Shown one piece after another: positions 42,301 through 50,428 of a stretch of 50,734 nt of DNA. Numbering within the stretch: the first letter of the stretch is position 1; each line of letters starts with the position of its first letter. Origin of the DNA: Desulfatitalea alkaliphila (GTDB lineage Bacteria; Desulfobacterota; Desulfobacteria; Desulfobacterales; Desulfosarcinaceae); the NCBI RefSeq assembly GCF_022968795.1, contig NZ_JALJRB010000032.1, positions 1 to 50,734 of the forward strand. Direction: 5' to 3'. The translations under genes and the position numbers were made by a program. The notes beneath the pieces are model-generated. The model did no database searches and was not told the DNA's origin. It saw nothing but the letters and a program-made list of their open reading frames with translations.

Positions 42301-43685
42301 CCTCCCCGGCATCATCGCTGCCCCCCTTGACCATCGCCGTCGTTGAGGATGAGGCCGTCGCACGCAAACAGATCGGCCGCATCCTGGCGCGCCGCAATTT
42401 CCAGGTGACCCTCTACGAAGATCCGATCCAGGCCCTGCGCGGTTTGCAAGCCGCGCCCGCGCAGATCGTGCTCAGCGACATCCGCATGCCCCATATGGAC
42501 GGCTTGACCCTGCTGCAACGCATCAAGGCCGCCGCACCGACCACCGAAGTGGTGCTGTTCACCGGTTACGCCGCCATCGACGACGCGGTGCAGGCCATCA
42601 AGCACGGGGCCTTCGACTATATCGAAAAACCCTTGACCCCCGAAAAGATCATGGCCGTGCTGCAGCGTGCCGCGGACAAGCTGGCCCTGCTGGCGGAGAA
42701 CAAGCAACTGCGTGAAGAGCTGCTCAAAAAGGACAACACCCGCGAGATCCTGGGCATCAGCCCCCACATCCGGGAGCTGATCAAAGTGATCAACAAGGTG
42801 GCCCGCATCGACTGCAACGTGTTGATCCACGGCGAAAGCGGCACCGGCAAGGAGCTGGTGGCCCGGGCGATTCACAACGGGAGCCTGCGCAAACACAAAC
42901 CTTTCGTGGGGTTCAACTGCGGCGGCTTTGCCGAAGAGCTGATCGCCAACGAGTTGTTCGGCCACGAAAAGGGCGCTTTCACCGGCGCCGACAGCGTCAA
43001 ACAGGGGCTTTTCGAAGCCGCCGCGGGCGGCACGGTGTTTCTGGATGAAATCGGCGAGATGGCCTTGCCCACCCAGGTGAAATTGCTGCGGGTGCTGCAG
43101 GAACGGCAAGTGCTGCGGGTGGGGGGCAACAAGTCTATTCCGCTGGATATCCGTTTGATTTCAGCCACCAACAAGGACCTGGAGCACGAAGTGCAGGCCG
43201 GCCGTTTCCGCGAGGACCTCTTCTTCCGTCTCAAGGTGGTGGTGATCCGCACCCCGCCGCTGCGCGATCGCCCGGAGGACATCCCCTTGCTGGCCGACCA
43301 CTTTCTGCGGGCTTACAATCGGCTTTACAACAAAGCCTTCGAAGGGTTCACCCGCAAAGCCGCCGACCTGCTGCTGCGCTACCCCTTTCCCGGCAACGTG
43401 CGCGAATTGGAGCACATGGTCTGCAGCGCCGTGGCCCTGGGAGAAGACAAGTGGGTCGATGCCGCCGACCTGCCCGAAGATCTCAATCTGCTGGAAGTGG
43501 ACACCGTCACCACCGACCCTCTGTCCACCCTGGCCGAACAGGAAAAGGCCCACATCATCCGCGCCCTGGAGGCCACCAATTACAACAAGGTACGCACCGC
43601 CAAAATCCTCGGCATCCCCCGCACCAGCCTCTGGCGCAAAATGAAAAAATACGGGGTGGACGAACTGCGCCCAAACGGGTTATAA
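42297..43685 (+). CDS. Sigma-54-dependent response regulator
   Basis: 462 residues. A full receiver has acceptor D61 (VLSDIRMP) and switch Lys in YIEKPLTP. The AAA+ domain has GESGTGKE, the sigma-54 loop GAFTGA and GGTVFLDEIGE. A Fis-type DNA-binding helix pair ends the protein (KVRTAKILGIPRTSLWRKMK). It pairs with the kinase at 40777. It is the best local candidate to bind the TGTTTC/GAAACA sites and drive the operon through a sigma-54 promoter. GTG start at 42297 follows CAGGAAGGCGCTTC. Confidence 0.9.
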   Translation: MTSPASSLPPLTIAVVEDEAVARKQIGRILARRNFQVTLYEDPIQALRGLQAAPAQIVLSDIRMPHMDGLTLLQRIKAAAPTTEVVLFTGYAAIDDAVQAIKHGAFDYIEKPLTPEKIMAVLQRAADKLALLAENKQLREELLKKDNTREILGISPHIRELIKVINKVARIDCNVLIHGESGTGKELVARAIHNGSLRKHKPFVGFNCGGFAEELIANELFGHEKGAFTGADSVKQGLFEAAAGGTVFLDEIGEMALPTQVKLLRVLQERQVLRVGGNKSIPLDIRLISATNKDLEHEVQAGRFREDLFFRLKVVVIRTPPLRDRPEDIPLLADHFLRAYNRLYNKAFEGFTRKAADLLLRYPFPGNVRELEHMVCSAVALGEDKWVDAADLPEDLNLLEVDTVTTDPLSTLAEQEKAHIIRALEATNYNKVRTAKILGIPRTSLWRKMKKYGVDELRPNGL

Positions 43686-43713
43686 CCGTCTAAAAAGATG
43701 ACGATTGCAACCC

Positions 43714-45132
43714 ATGCCGCCACACAAGCCCCAAAACGCCGCAGCACCCGCCGGCGCCGCCGATTATGATGTGATCATCGTGGGCGCCGGGCCGGCCGGG
43801 CTGTTCGCCGCCCACGCCCTGTGCGAACAAGGCCACCTCAAGGTCCTGATCCTGGACAAGGGCAAGGCGCCCGACCGGCGCCGATGCCCCATGCTGCTGA
43901 CCGCCGTCGCCTGCCAACGCTGCAAACCGTGCAACATTCTGTGCGGCGTCGGCGGCGCCGGGCTCTTTTCCGACGGCAAACTCAACTACATCCACAAGCT
44001 GGGCAAAACCGACCTGACCCAGTTTCTGCCCCTGCCCGAGGCGCGTGCCCTGATCGATGAAACCGAGGCGATCTTCAACCGCTTCGGCATGGACGGACCG
44101 GTCTACCCCACCGACATGGCGGTGGCCGAAGCGATCCGCAAAAACGCCAAGCGCTACGGCATCGACCTGTTGCTCATCAAGCAAAAGCACCTGGGCAGCG
44201 ACCATTTGCCCGGCCACATCGGCGCCATGGCCGATCATCTGCGCCGCAAAGGCGTGGCGTTGCACACCTCCGAGGAGGTGCGCACGGTGGAGGTGGCCAA
44301 CGGCCGGGTGCAGGGGGTGCGTACGGCACGGGGTGCGTACCGCGCCCCCCATGTCATTCTGGCGCCCGGCCGGGCCGGGGCGGACTGGATGGGGCGACTG
44401 GCCGAGCAACTCCAATTGGGCGTCACCCAAAGGGGTATCGAAGTGGGCGTGCGGGTGGAAGTGCACAACGACATCCTGCACGACCTGTGCAGCGTGATCT
44501 ACGACCCCACCTTCTTCATCCAGACCCGCAAATACGACGACCAGACCCGCACCTTCTGCACCAACCAGGGCGGTTTCGTCGCCCTGGAGAACTACGCCCG
44601 CTTCGTGTGCGTCAACGGCCACGCCTACCAGGACCACAAATCGGAGAACACCAACTTCGCCTTCCTGTCCAAGGTGGTGCTCACCGAACCGGTCACCGAC
44701 AACCAGGCCTACGGCGAGGCCATCGGCCACCTGGCCACCCTCATCGGCGGCGGCAAACCCATCCTGCAGCGGTTCGGCGATCTCAAGCGCGGCCGCCGCA
44801 GCACTTGGCCGCGCATCCAAAAAAGCTACATCCGCCCCACCCTGACCAACGTGGTGTGCGGCGACATCGCCATGGCTCTGCCCGAGCGGATCCTGACCAA
44901 TATCATCGAGGGGCTGGAGCAGCTCAACCGCGTGGTGGTGGGTGTGGCCAACGACGAAACCCTGCTCTACGCGCCGGAAATCAAATTCTTCGCCACCCAG
45001 GTCGAAACCGACGCCCACCTGGAAACCGCCGTCCGGGGGCTCTACGTGGCCGGCGACGGCCCCGGCGTGGCCGGTAACATCGTCTCCGCCGCGGCCACCG
45101 GCCTGATTCCGGCCAAAGCCATCCTGGAATAG
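43714..45132 (+). CDS. COG2509-type FAD-dependent oxidoreductase with four-Cys motif
   Basis: 472-residue flavoprotein. The FAD motif is near the start (VIIVGAGPAGLFAAHAL). Directly after the first beta-alpha-beta unit stands a Cys-rich segment: C58, then C67-x2-C70-x2-C73-x3-C77, followed by GVGGAGLFSDGK. A large substrate domain and the C-terminal FAD block GLYVAGDGPGVAGNIVSAAATG complete it. The family is of unknown substrate. The C-x2-C-x2-C-x3-C spacing is like that of a 4Fe-4S ligand set. ATG at 43714 is used; a TTG at 43705 is in frame. It is followed by a large palindrome overlapping its stop. Confidence 0.8.
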   Translation: MPPHKPQNAAAPAGAADYDVIIVGAGPAGLFAAHALCEQGHLKVLILDKGKAPDRRRCPMLLTAVACQRCKPCNILCGVGGAGLFSDGKLNYIHKLGKTDLTQFLPLPEARALIDETEAIFNRFGMDGPVYPTDMAVAEAIRKNAKRYGIDLLLIKQKHLGSDHLPGHIGAMADHLRRKGVALHTSEEVRTVEVANGRVQGVRTARGAYRAPHVILAPGRAGADWMGRLAEQLQLGVTQRGIEVGVRVEVHNDILHDLCSVIYDPTFFIQTRKYDDQTRTFCTNQGGFVALENYARFVCVNGHAYQDHKSENTNFAFLSKVVLTEPVTDNQAYGEAIGHLATLIGGGKPILQRFGDLKRGRRSTWPRIQKSYIRPTLTNVVCGDIAMALPERILTNIIEGLEQLNRVVVGVANDETLLYAPEIKFFATQVETDAHLETAVRGLYVAGDGPGVAGNIVSAAATGLIPAKAILE

Positions 45133-45205
45133 GGGGGACGCCCTTTATATTTTTATATTTCTGCCTTTTTGGGCAGAAATATAAAAATATAAAGGGCGTC
45201 CCCCC
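45132..45205. repeat. Palindrome with 34-bp perfect arms
   Basis: 45132-45165 and 45172-45205 are exact reverse complements around a 6-base loop. The arms begin GGGGGGACGCCC and continue through an AT-rich block. A partial copy of the outer end (AAAGGGCGTCCCC) follows at 45219-45231. It overlaps the stop of the oxidoreductase gene and is much longer than a normal terminator. It resembles a REP/MITE-type element, although it could also end transcription. Confidence 0.85.
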
Positions 45206-45244
45206 GTCAGTACTCGTGAAAGGGCGTCCCCTCCTGAGCACCTG

Positions 45245-45273
45245 TTTACATTTTACCCGCAAACGCCTATTTT
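45245..45273 (+). promoter_or_regulatory. Putative promoter giving a leaderless transcript
   Basis: TTTACA (5 of 6), 17 bases, TATTTT (4 of 6). The -10 ends 6 bases before the ATG of the sensor kinase at 45280, so transcription would begin at or next to the start codon. No ribosome binding site is present. Confidence 0.45.
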
Positions 45274-45279
45274 GCCCCC

Positions 45280-47082
45280 ATGAGAATCACCAAGACCCAA
45301 TCGGCGCCCGGCGCCGGCATGCGCACCTCGCCCTGGCTCATCCTGGGCGCCGCCCTGATTCTGCTGATCGTGGTGGTGGTGCTGGCATTGCAGAACATCC
45401 AACGGGACCACCGCCACATGACCGAAGTGCTCAGCGCCCGCGGGGTGGCCTTGATCCGGGCGGTGGAGGCCGGCGCGCGCACCGGCATGACCGGCATGAT
45501 GTGGGGCGGCAACCAGGTGCAGCGGCTGCTGGAAGAGAGCGCCCTGCTGCCCGAGGTGCTCTACATCGCCTTGATCTCCGCCGACGGCACGGTGACGGCC
45601 CACAGCGACCCGGAACGAATCGGACGGCCTCTCCATCCTCACCTGGACGCGCTTGCTTTGTCTGATGACCTCGAAGAGCAGAAAATACCACTGGTGCTAG
45701 AAGACGGGCGATCGGCCTTCGAGGTGCTGCGCCCCTTCCGGCCCCTGATACCGCCGCGGCGCGGCCGCAGCCCCGGCATGGAAGCCATGCATCGCCGTCG
45801 CATGTTGCCGGATTATGCACCCTGGGGCGATAGCGCCGCGCAGGGAGACCGGTTCATCGCCGTCGGCCTGGACATGCAGCCGCTGGAAGAGATGGTCGAA
45901 GGCGCGGTGCGCCACACCATCGCCATGTCCGCCGGACTGCTGTTGCTGGGATTCGCCGGGTTCGTATCGCTTTTCTGGATGAACAGCTACCGCGCCACGC
46001 GGCGCTCGCTGCAGGACACCAGCGCCTTTGCCGATCAGGTGGTCACCCATCTGCCGGTGGGGCTCATCGCCACCGACCGCCTGGGGCGCATCGCTTTTTT
46101 CAACGCCGCCGCCGAGGCGCTGTTCGGCGCTCCGGGCCGCCAAGCCCTCGGCATGACCCCGCAAGCGGTGCTGCCCCAACCCTTGTGCGACCTGCTCACA
46201 CAACTGGAACAAGGGCAGGCGATCAACGACCGGGAAATGAACATCGACGTGCACCCGGACCACAGCGTGCCCATCAGCGTCAGCGCCACCCGCATTTTCA
46301 ATGAAGCCGGGCAGTTCGTGGGTCACGTGCTGATCGTGCGGGATCTGGGGGAGTTGCGGCGCCTGCAGGCCGAGGTGCGGCGTCAGGAGAAGCTGGCCGC
46401 CTTGGGCGGCATGGCCGCCGGCATGGCCCATGAGATCCGCAACCCGCTCAGTTCCATCAAGGGGATGGCCACCTACTTCGCCGGCAAGTTCCCCGCCGAC
46501 AGCCCCGACCGCGAAGCGGCCCGGGTGATGTCCCGCGAGGTGGACCGCCTCAACCGGGTGATCAGCGACCTGCTGGCCTTCGCCCGGCCCTCCGACGTGG
46601 CGCCGCGGCGCAGTGACACCAACGCCTTGATCGAGCGTTCCCTGCAATTGGTGCAGCAAGATGCCGCCGCCGGGGGCATCACCATGCAAACCGACTTGGC
46701 GGCCGACCTCTGCGCGGCCCATGTCGACCCCGACCGGCTGGCCCAATGCCTGCTCAACCTCTACTTGAACGCCATCCAGGCCATGGCGCCGGGAGGCCGC
46801 CTGAGCGTCGCCAGCGTCCCGGCCGGGAAGCACCGGGTGCGCATCGACATCAGCGACACCGGCAGCGGGATCGCCGCGGCGGACGCTGACAAGATCTTCA
46901 ACCCCTACTTCACCACCAAGCCCAAGGGCACGGGGCTGGGCCTGGCCATCGTGCACAAGATCATCGAGGCCCACGGCGGGCGCATCACCTTCGACAGCGT
47001 TCCCGGCCAGGGCACCCGTTTCACCATCACCCTGCCCTGCGCGGACGACGTCCCTTCCCCATCGGAGGCCGCAAATGAATGA
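45280..47082 (+). CDS. ZraS/HydH-like membrane sensor histidine kinase with PAS domain
   Basis: 600 residues. Two membrane helices (about 18-37 and 214-233) flank a periplasmic sensor of about 175 residues, whose end is His/Arg-rich (MEAMHRRRMLPDYAPWG). A PAS domain follows (about 250-355), then HisKA with GMAHEIRNPLSSIKG (H384), and an ATPase with NLYLNAIQ, DTGSGI and GTGLGLA. The domain order is that of ZraS-type kinases; the stimulus may be a metal or envelope stress but this is not shown. It overlaps the regulator gene by 8 bases. Confidence 0.87.
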   Translation: MRITKTQSAPGAGMRTSPWLILGAALILLIVVVVLALQNIQRDHRHMTEVLSARGVALIRAVEAGARTGMTGMMWGGNQVQRLLEESALLPEVLYIALISADGTVTAHSDPERIGRPLHPHLDALALSDDLEEQKIPLVLEDGRSAFEVLRPFRPLIPPRRGRSPGMEAMHRRRMLPDYAPWGDSAAQGDRFIAVGLDMQPLEEMVEGAVRHTIAMSAGLLLLGFAGFVSLFWMNSYRATRRSLQDTSAFADQVVTHLPVGLIATDRLGRIAFFNAAAEALFGAPGRQALGMTPQAVLPQPLCDLLTQLEQGQAINDREMNIDVHPDHSVPISVSATRIFNEAGQFVGHVLIVRDLGELRRLQAEVRRQEKLAALGGMAAGMAHEIRNPLSSIKGMATYFAGKFPADSPDREAARVMSREVDRLNRVISDLLAFARPSDVAPRRSDTNALIERSLQLVQQDAAAGGITMQTDLAADLCAAHVDPDRLAQCLLNLYLNAIQAMAPGGRLSVASVPAGKHRVRIDISDTGSGIAAADADKIFNPYFTTKPKGTGLGLAIVHKIIEAHGGRITFDSVPGQGTRFTITLPCADDVPSPSEAANE

Positions 47083-48451
47083 AACCATCCTGGTGGTGGA
47101 TGACGATCCGGGCCATCTGACCACCCTCAAGACCTTGATCACCAGTTGGGGCTACCGCGTGGAAGGCGTGGACGACGGCACCGGCGCCGTGGAACGCATC
47201 CAGCAGGGACCGGTGGACCTGATCCTGATGGATGTGCGCATGGCCCGCATGAGCGGCATCGACGCCCTCAAGGAGATCAAGGCCTACAATCCGGCCATTC
47301 CCATCATCATCATGACCGCCTACTCCTCGGTGGCCTCGGCGGTGGAGGCCCTCAAGGCCGGGGCCTACGACTACCTGATCAAGCCGCTGGATTTCGACGC
47401 GCTAAAAATCAGCATCACCCGCGCCCGCGAGCATGCCGGCCTCAAGGCCGAAAACCGACAACTCAAGGCCAAACTGGGGGCCGGGTTCCACGCCGACAAC
47501 ATCATCGGCCGAAGCCCGGCCATGAAGGCCCTGCTGGACACCCTGGCCATGGCGGCGCCCGCCGAGGCAACGGTGCTGATCGCCGGCGAGAGCGGTACCG
47601 GCAAGGAGCTGATCGCCCGCTCCATCCATTTCAACAGCCCGCGGCGGGACAACCCCCTGGTGGTGGTCAACTGCGCGGCCATCGCCGAAACCCTGTTGGA
47701 ATCGGAACTGTTCGGCCACGAAAAAGGGGCCTTCACCGGCGCAGACCGGACCCGGCCGGGCCGCTTCGAGCAGGCCGACGGCGGCACCCTCTTTCTGGAC
47801 GAAGTGTCCGAAACCACCCCCACCATGCAGGCCAAGCTGCTGCGCGCCATCCAGGAGCGGGAAGTCCAAAGGGTCGGCGGCCGGCAAACCCTGCACGTGG
47901 ATGTACGCATCCTGGCCGCCACCAACCGGGACCTGGCCAAGGAGGTGGCCGAGGGCCGTTTCCGCGAAGATCTCTTCTATCGGCTCAACGTGATCACCCT
48001 GGAAGTGCCGCCCCTGCGCCGCCGCAGCGACGACATCCCCCTGCTGGCACAACACTTCCTGAAACGCTACGCCGCCAAGAACCGCAAAACGGTCAAAGGG
48101 TTCTCGCCCCAAGCCATGGACCTGCTGCTCAAACACGACTGGCCGGGCAACGTGCGCGAACTGGAAAACGCCGTGGAACGGGCGGTGATTCTGATGACCG
48201 GCGACTACATCACCGAAAAGGAGCTGCCCGCTACCATCGCGGCAGCCGAAGAAAAAAACGATATCGATCAGGCCAAGGGGGCCGCGGAAGCGACCGCCGC
48301 CGCGGTCGACCGCCCCCTGGAAGAAATCGAGCGGGAAGCGATCCTGGCGGCCGTGGCGGCCGCCGGCGGCAACAAAAGCGAGGCGGCCCGGCGCCTGGGC
48401 ATCACCCGCAAGACCTTGCACAACAAGTTAAAGCAATACGGAGAAATGTAG
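47075..48451 (+). CDS. ZraR/NtrC-like sigma-54-dependent response regulator
   Basis: 458 residues. The receiver has D9-D10-D11 and acceptor D53 (LMDVRMA), and a Lys in YLIKPLDFDAL. The AAA+ domain has GESGTGKE, GAFTGA and GGTLFLDEVSE. A Fis-type C-terminus ends the protein (KSEAARRLGITRKTLHNKLKQYG). The cognate kinase is the overlapping gene upstream. The PP-loop gene begins 4 bases downstream and is probably co-transcribed. No ZraP-like gene is present. Confidence 0.9.
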   Translation: MNETILVVDDDPGHLTTLKTLITSWGYRVEGVDDGTGAVERIQQGPVDLILMDVRMARMSGIDALKEIKAYNPAIPIIIMTAYSSVASAVEALKAGAYDYLIKPLDFDALKISITRAREHAGLKAENRQLKAKLGAGFHADNIIGRSPAMKALLDTLAMAAPAEATVLIAGESGTGKELIARSIHFNSPRRDNPLVVVNCAAIAETLLESELFGHEKGAFTGADRTRPGRFEQADGGTLFLDEVSETTPTMQAKLLRAIQEREVQRVGGRQTLHVDVRILAATNRDLAKEVAEGRFREDLFYRLNVITLEVPPLRRRSDDIPLLAQHFLKRYAAKNRKTVKGFSPQAMDLLLKHDWPGNVRELENAVERAVILMTGDYITEKELPATIAAAEEKNDIDQAKGAAEATAAAVDRPLEEIEREAILAAVAAAGGNKSEAARRLGITRKTLHNKLKQYGEM

Positions 48452-48455
48452 CCCA

Positions 48456-49466
48456 ATGACTTTGGAAGCATCCGCATCCCCCGACCCTATTCGCGCCCTG
48501 GGCCTTTGCTCCGGCGGCCTGGACAGCATGCTCTCGGCCCTGGTGCTTCGGGACCAGGGCATCCACGTGGAGTGGATCAACTTCGAAACCCCCTTTTTCA
48601 ATGCCGACAAGGCACGCAACGCCGCCCGCCTCACCGGTGTACCCCTGCACGTACTGAACATCACCGAAGACTATCTGGCCATGCTCGCCGCACCGCGGGC
48701 GGGCTTCGGCAAAAACATGAACCCCTGCATGGACTGCCACGCCCTGATGTTCCGCAAGGCCGGCGAATTCATGCAGGCCCACGGCTTCGACTTTCTGTTC
48801 AGCGGCGAAGTACTGGGCCAGCGCCCCATGTCCCAAACCGCCTCCTCCCTGCGCTACGTGGCCAAGCACTCCGGATTCGCCGACCGCATCCTGCGGCCCC
48901 TGAGCGCCCAACGCCTGCCCGAAACCCCCATGGAAGAGCAGGGCCTGGTGGACCGCGGCCGGCTGCTGGATCTCAGCGGCCGATCACGCAAGCCCCAGAT
49001 CGCCCTGGCGGCGCACTACGGGATCACCGACTACCCCGCCCCTGCCGGCGGCTGTCTGCTCACCGACCCCGGCTACTCGCGACGCCTCAAGGACCTGATG
49101 GACCACGACAGCCAACTTGCGCCCGGCGCCCTGCACCTGCTGCAGCACGGCCGCCACATGCGCCTGAACCCGACCACCAAGATCGTCGTCGGCCGCACCC
49201 AGCAGGACAACGAACAACTGGCGCAGCTTTACGATCCCCAGCACGATTTGCTGCTCAAAACCAATGGGCGGCCCGGCCCCACCGTCATTATGCCCGGCGG
49301 CGGCAGCCGGGAAATGGTCTTTCTGGCCGCCGCCATCTGCGCCGGCTACAGCAAAGCCCCCGAAACCAGCCCCACCCCAATCCAGGTCAGCGGCGCCGGA
49401 CGCGATGACACCATCAGCGTGCTGCCGGTGCTGCCCGAAGAGGCACGCCGCTTCCTGATCACATGA
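48456..49466 (+). CDS. PP-loop ATPase, MnmA/ThiI-like
   Basis: 336 residues. The PP-loop reads LCSGGLDSMLSAL, as in adenylating ATP-pyrophosphatases. A Cys pair in NPCMDCHALMF matches the place of the first catalytic Cys region in tRNA thiolases of MnmA type. A later Cys lies in AGGCLLTDPGYSRRL. The last 100 residues (IVVGRTQQDNEQLAQLY, GPTVIMPGGGSREMVFLAAAICAGYSK) form a second domain that I do not assign. A tRNA- or sulfur-transfer role is likely; the exact substrate is not. It lies 4 bases after the ZraR-like gene, an unusual neighbour. Confidence 0.75.
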   Translation: MTLEASASPDPIRALGLCSGGLDSMLSALVLRDQGIHVEWINFETPFFNADKARNAARLTGVPLHVLNITEDYLAMLAAPRAGFGKNMNPCMDCHALMFRKAGEFMQAHGFDFLFSGEVLGQRPMSQTASSLRYVAKHSGFADRILRPLSAQRLPETPMEEQGLVDRGRLLDLSGRSRKPQIALAAHYGITDYPAPAGGCLLTDPGYSRRLKDLMDHDSQLAPGALHLLQHGRHMRLNPTTKIVVGRTQQDNEQLAQLYDPQHDLLLKTNGRPGPTVIMPGGGSREMVFLAAAICAGYSKAPETSPTPIQVSGAGRDDTISVLPVLPEEARRFLIT

Positions 49467-49482
49467 GGAATGCGCGATAGGC

Positions 49483-49911
49483 TCAAAGGGCGGGCAGCGC
49501 CTGAACACCCTCCCGCAAAAGCCCCGCCAGCCGTTCCAGCTCCTCTCGGGGCGGGTGCTTGGCGGGCCAAGTGAGCGCAACCCCGTCGTCCACATGGCGG
49601 GGCAGTACGTGGAGATGAAAGTGGAAGACGGTCTGCAACCCCGCCGGCTCGTTGGCCTGCAGCAGGGTCATGCCGTCGGGATGAAAGGTCTGCTTGGCCG
49701 CCCGGGCCACCTTGGCGGCCGTCTGAAACGCCGCCGCCGCCAGGGCATCCGAAAGCCCGTAGATGTCGGCCACATGGGGCTTGACCGCCACGATCACATG
49801 GCCCGGGTTGACCTGGCCCAAATCCATGAAGGCCAGGGTCTGGTCGTCCTCGTACACCTTGGCGACCGGCACTTCGCCGGCCACGATACGACAGAATATG
49901 CAATCGGTCAT
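49483..49911 (-). CDS. HIT-family hydrolase
   Basis: 142 residues. The histidine triad is present as HFHLHVLPR near residue 100, with the N-terminal zinc-type CIFCRIVAGE and NPGHVIVAVKPH. HIT enzymes cleave nucleoside phosphoramidates, AMP-linked compounds or dinucleotide polyphosphates. ATG at 49911 follows GGGAAGGAGCGGCCG. It is 31 bases downstream of the thioesterase gene and co-directional with it. Convergent with the PP-loop gene. Confidence 0.9.
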   Translation of the reverse strand: MTDCIFCRIVAGEVPVAKVYEDDQTLAFMDLGQVNPGHVIVAVKPHVADIYGLSDALAAAAFQTAAKVARAAKQTFHPDGMTLLQANEPAGLQTVFHFHLHVLPRHVDDGVALTWPAKHPPREELERLAGLLREGVQALPAL

Positions 49912-49942
49912 CGGCCGCTCCTTCCCGTCAACGTCATCATGA

Positions 49943-50428
49943 TCAACCGTTGGCCTGCTCCTTTTGCTTCTCGCAGCGACGCAGCTGCGCACGGGCGATG
50001 GCTTCCTGGTTGCGCCGAAGCTCCTCACCCGATTCGCAACGCAACCGCGGCACCGGCTTGGGCCGGTGGTTTTCGTCCAAACTGACAAAAGTCAAATAGG
50101 CCGAAGCAATGTGCCGCACATCAGCGCTGAGCAGGTTCTCCGCCTCCACCCGCACCCCGATCTCCATGGAGCTGCGGCCCACATAGTTCAAACTGCTTTT
50201 AAAGGTCAGCAGCTCCCCCACGAAAGCCGGGTTGTGAAAATCCAAACGATCGATGGAGGCGGTCACCACATTGCTGCGCGCATGGCGATGGGCCACGATC
50301 CCCGCGGCATTGTCGATATGCTTCATGATCACACCGCCGTGCACATTGCCCGCCGGATTGGTATCCCCCGGCAGGACCAAATGGGACACCACCAGGCTGC
50401 TTTGGCCTGCCGTTCGCTCCTCTTCCAT
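49943..50428 (-). CDS. Acyl-CoA thioesterase, hotdog fold (BFIT/YciA type)
   Basis: 161 residues of the hotdog fold. It begins with VVSHLVLPGDTNPAGNVHGGVIMKHIDNAAGIVA, the usual catalytic helix block (Asn and His near the start of the helix, Asp in HID). It continues to SLNYVGRSSMEIGVRVEAEN. It hydrolyses acyl-CoA to free acid and CoA, probably cytoplasmic and as a hexamer. The C-terminal 35 residues are charged (RRNQEAIARAQLRRCEKQKEQ). ATG at 50428 follows AAGGAGGGGGTTGT. It forms a two-gene operon with the HIT gene. Confidence 0.9.
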   Translation of the reverse strand: MEEERTAGQSSLVVSHLVLPGDTNPAGNVHGGVIMKHIDNAAGIVAHRHARSNVVTASIDRLDFHNPAFVGELLTFKSSLNYVGRSSMEIGVRVEAENLLSADVRHIASAYLTFVSLDENHRPKPVPRLRCESGEELRRNQEAIARAQLRRCEKQKEQANG

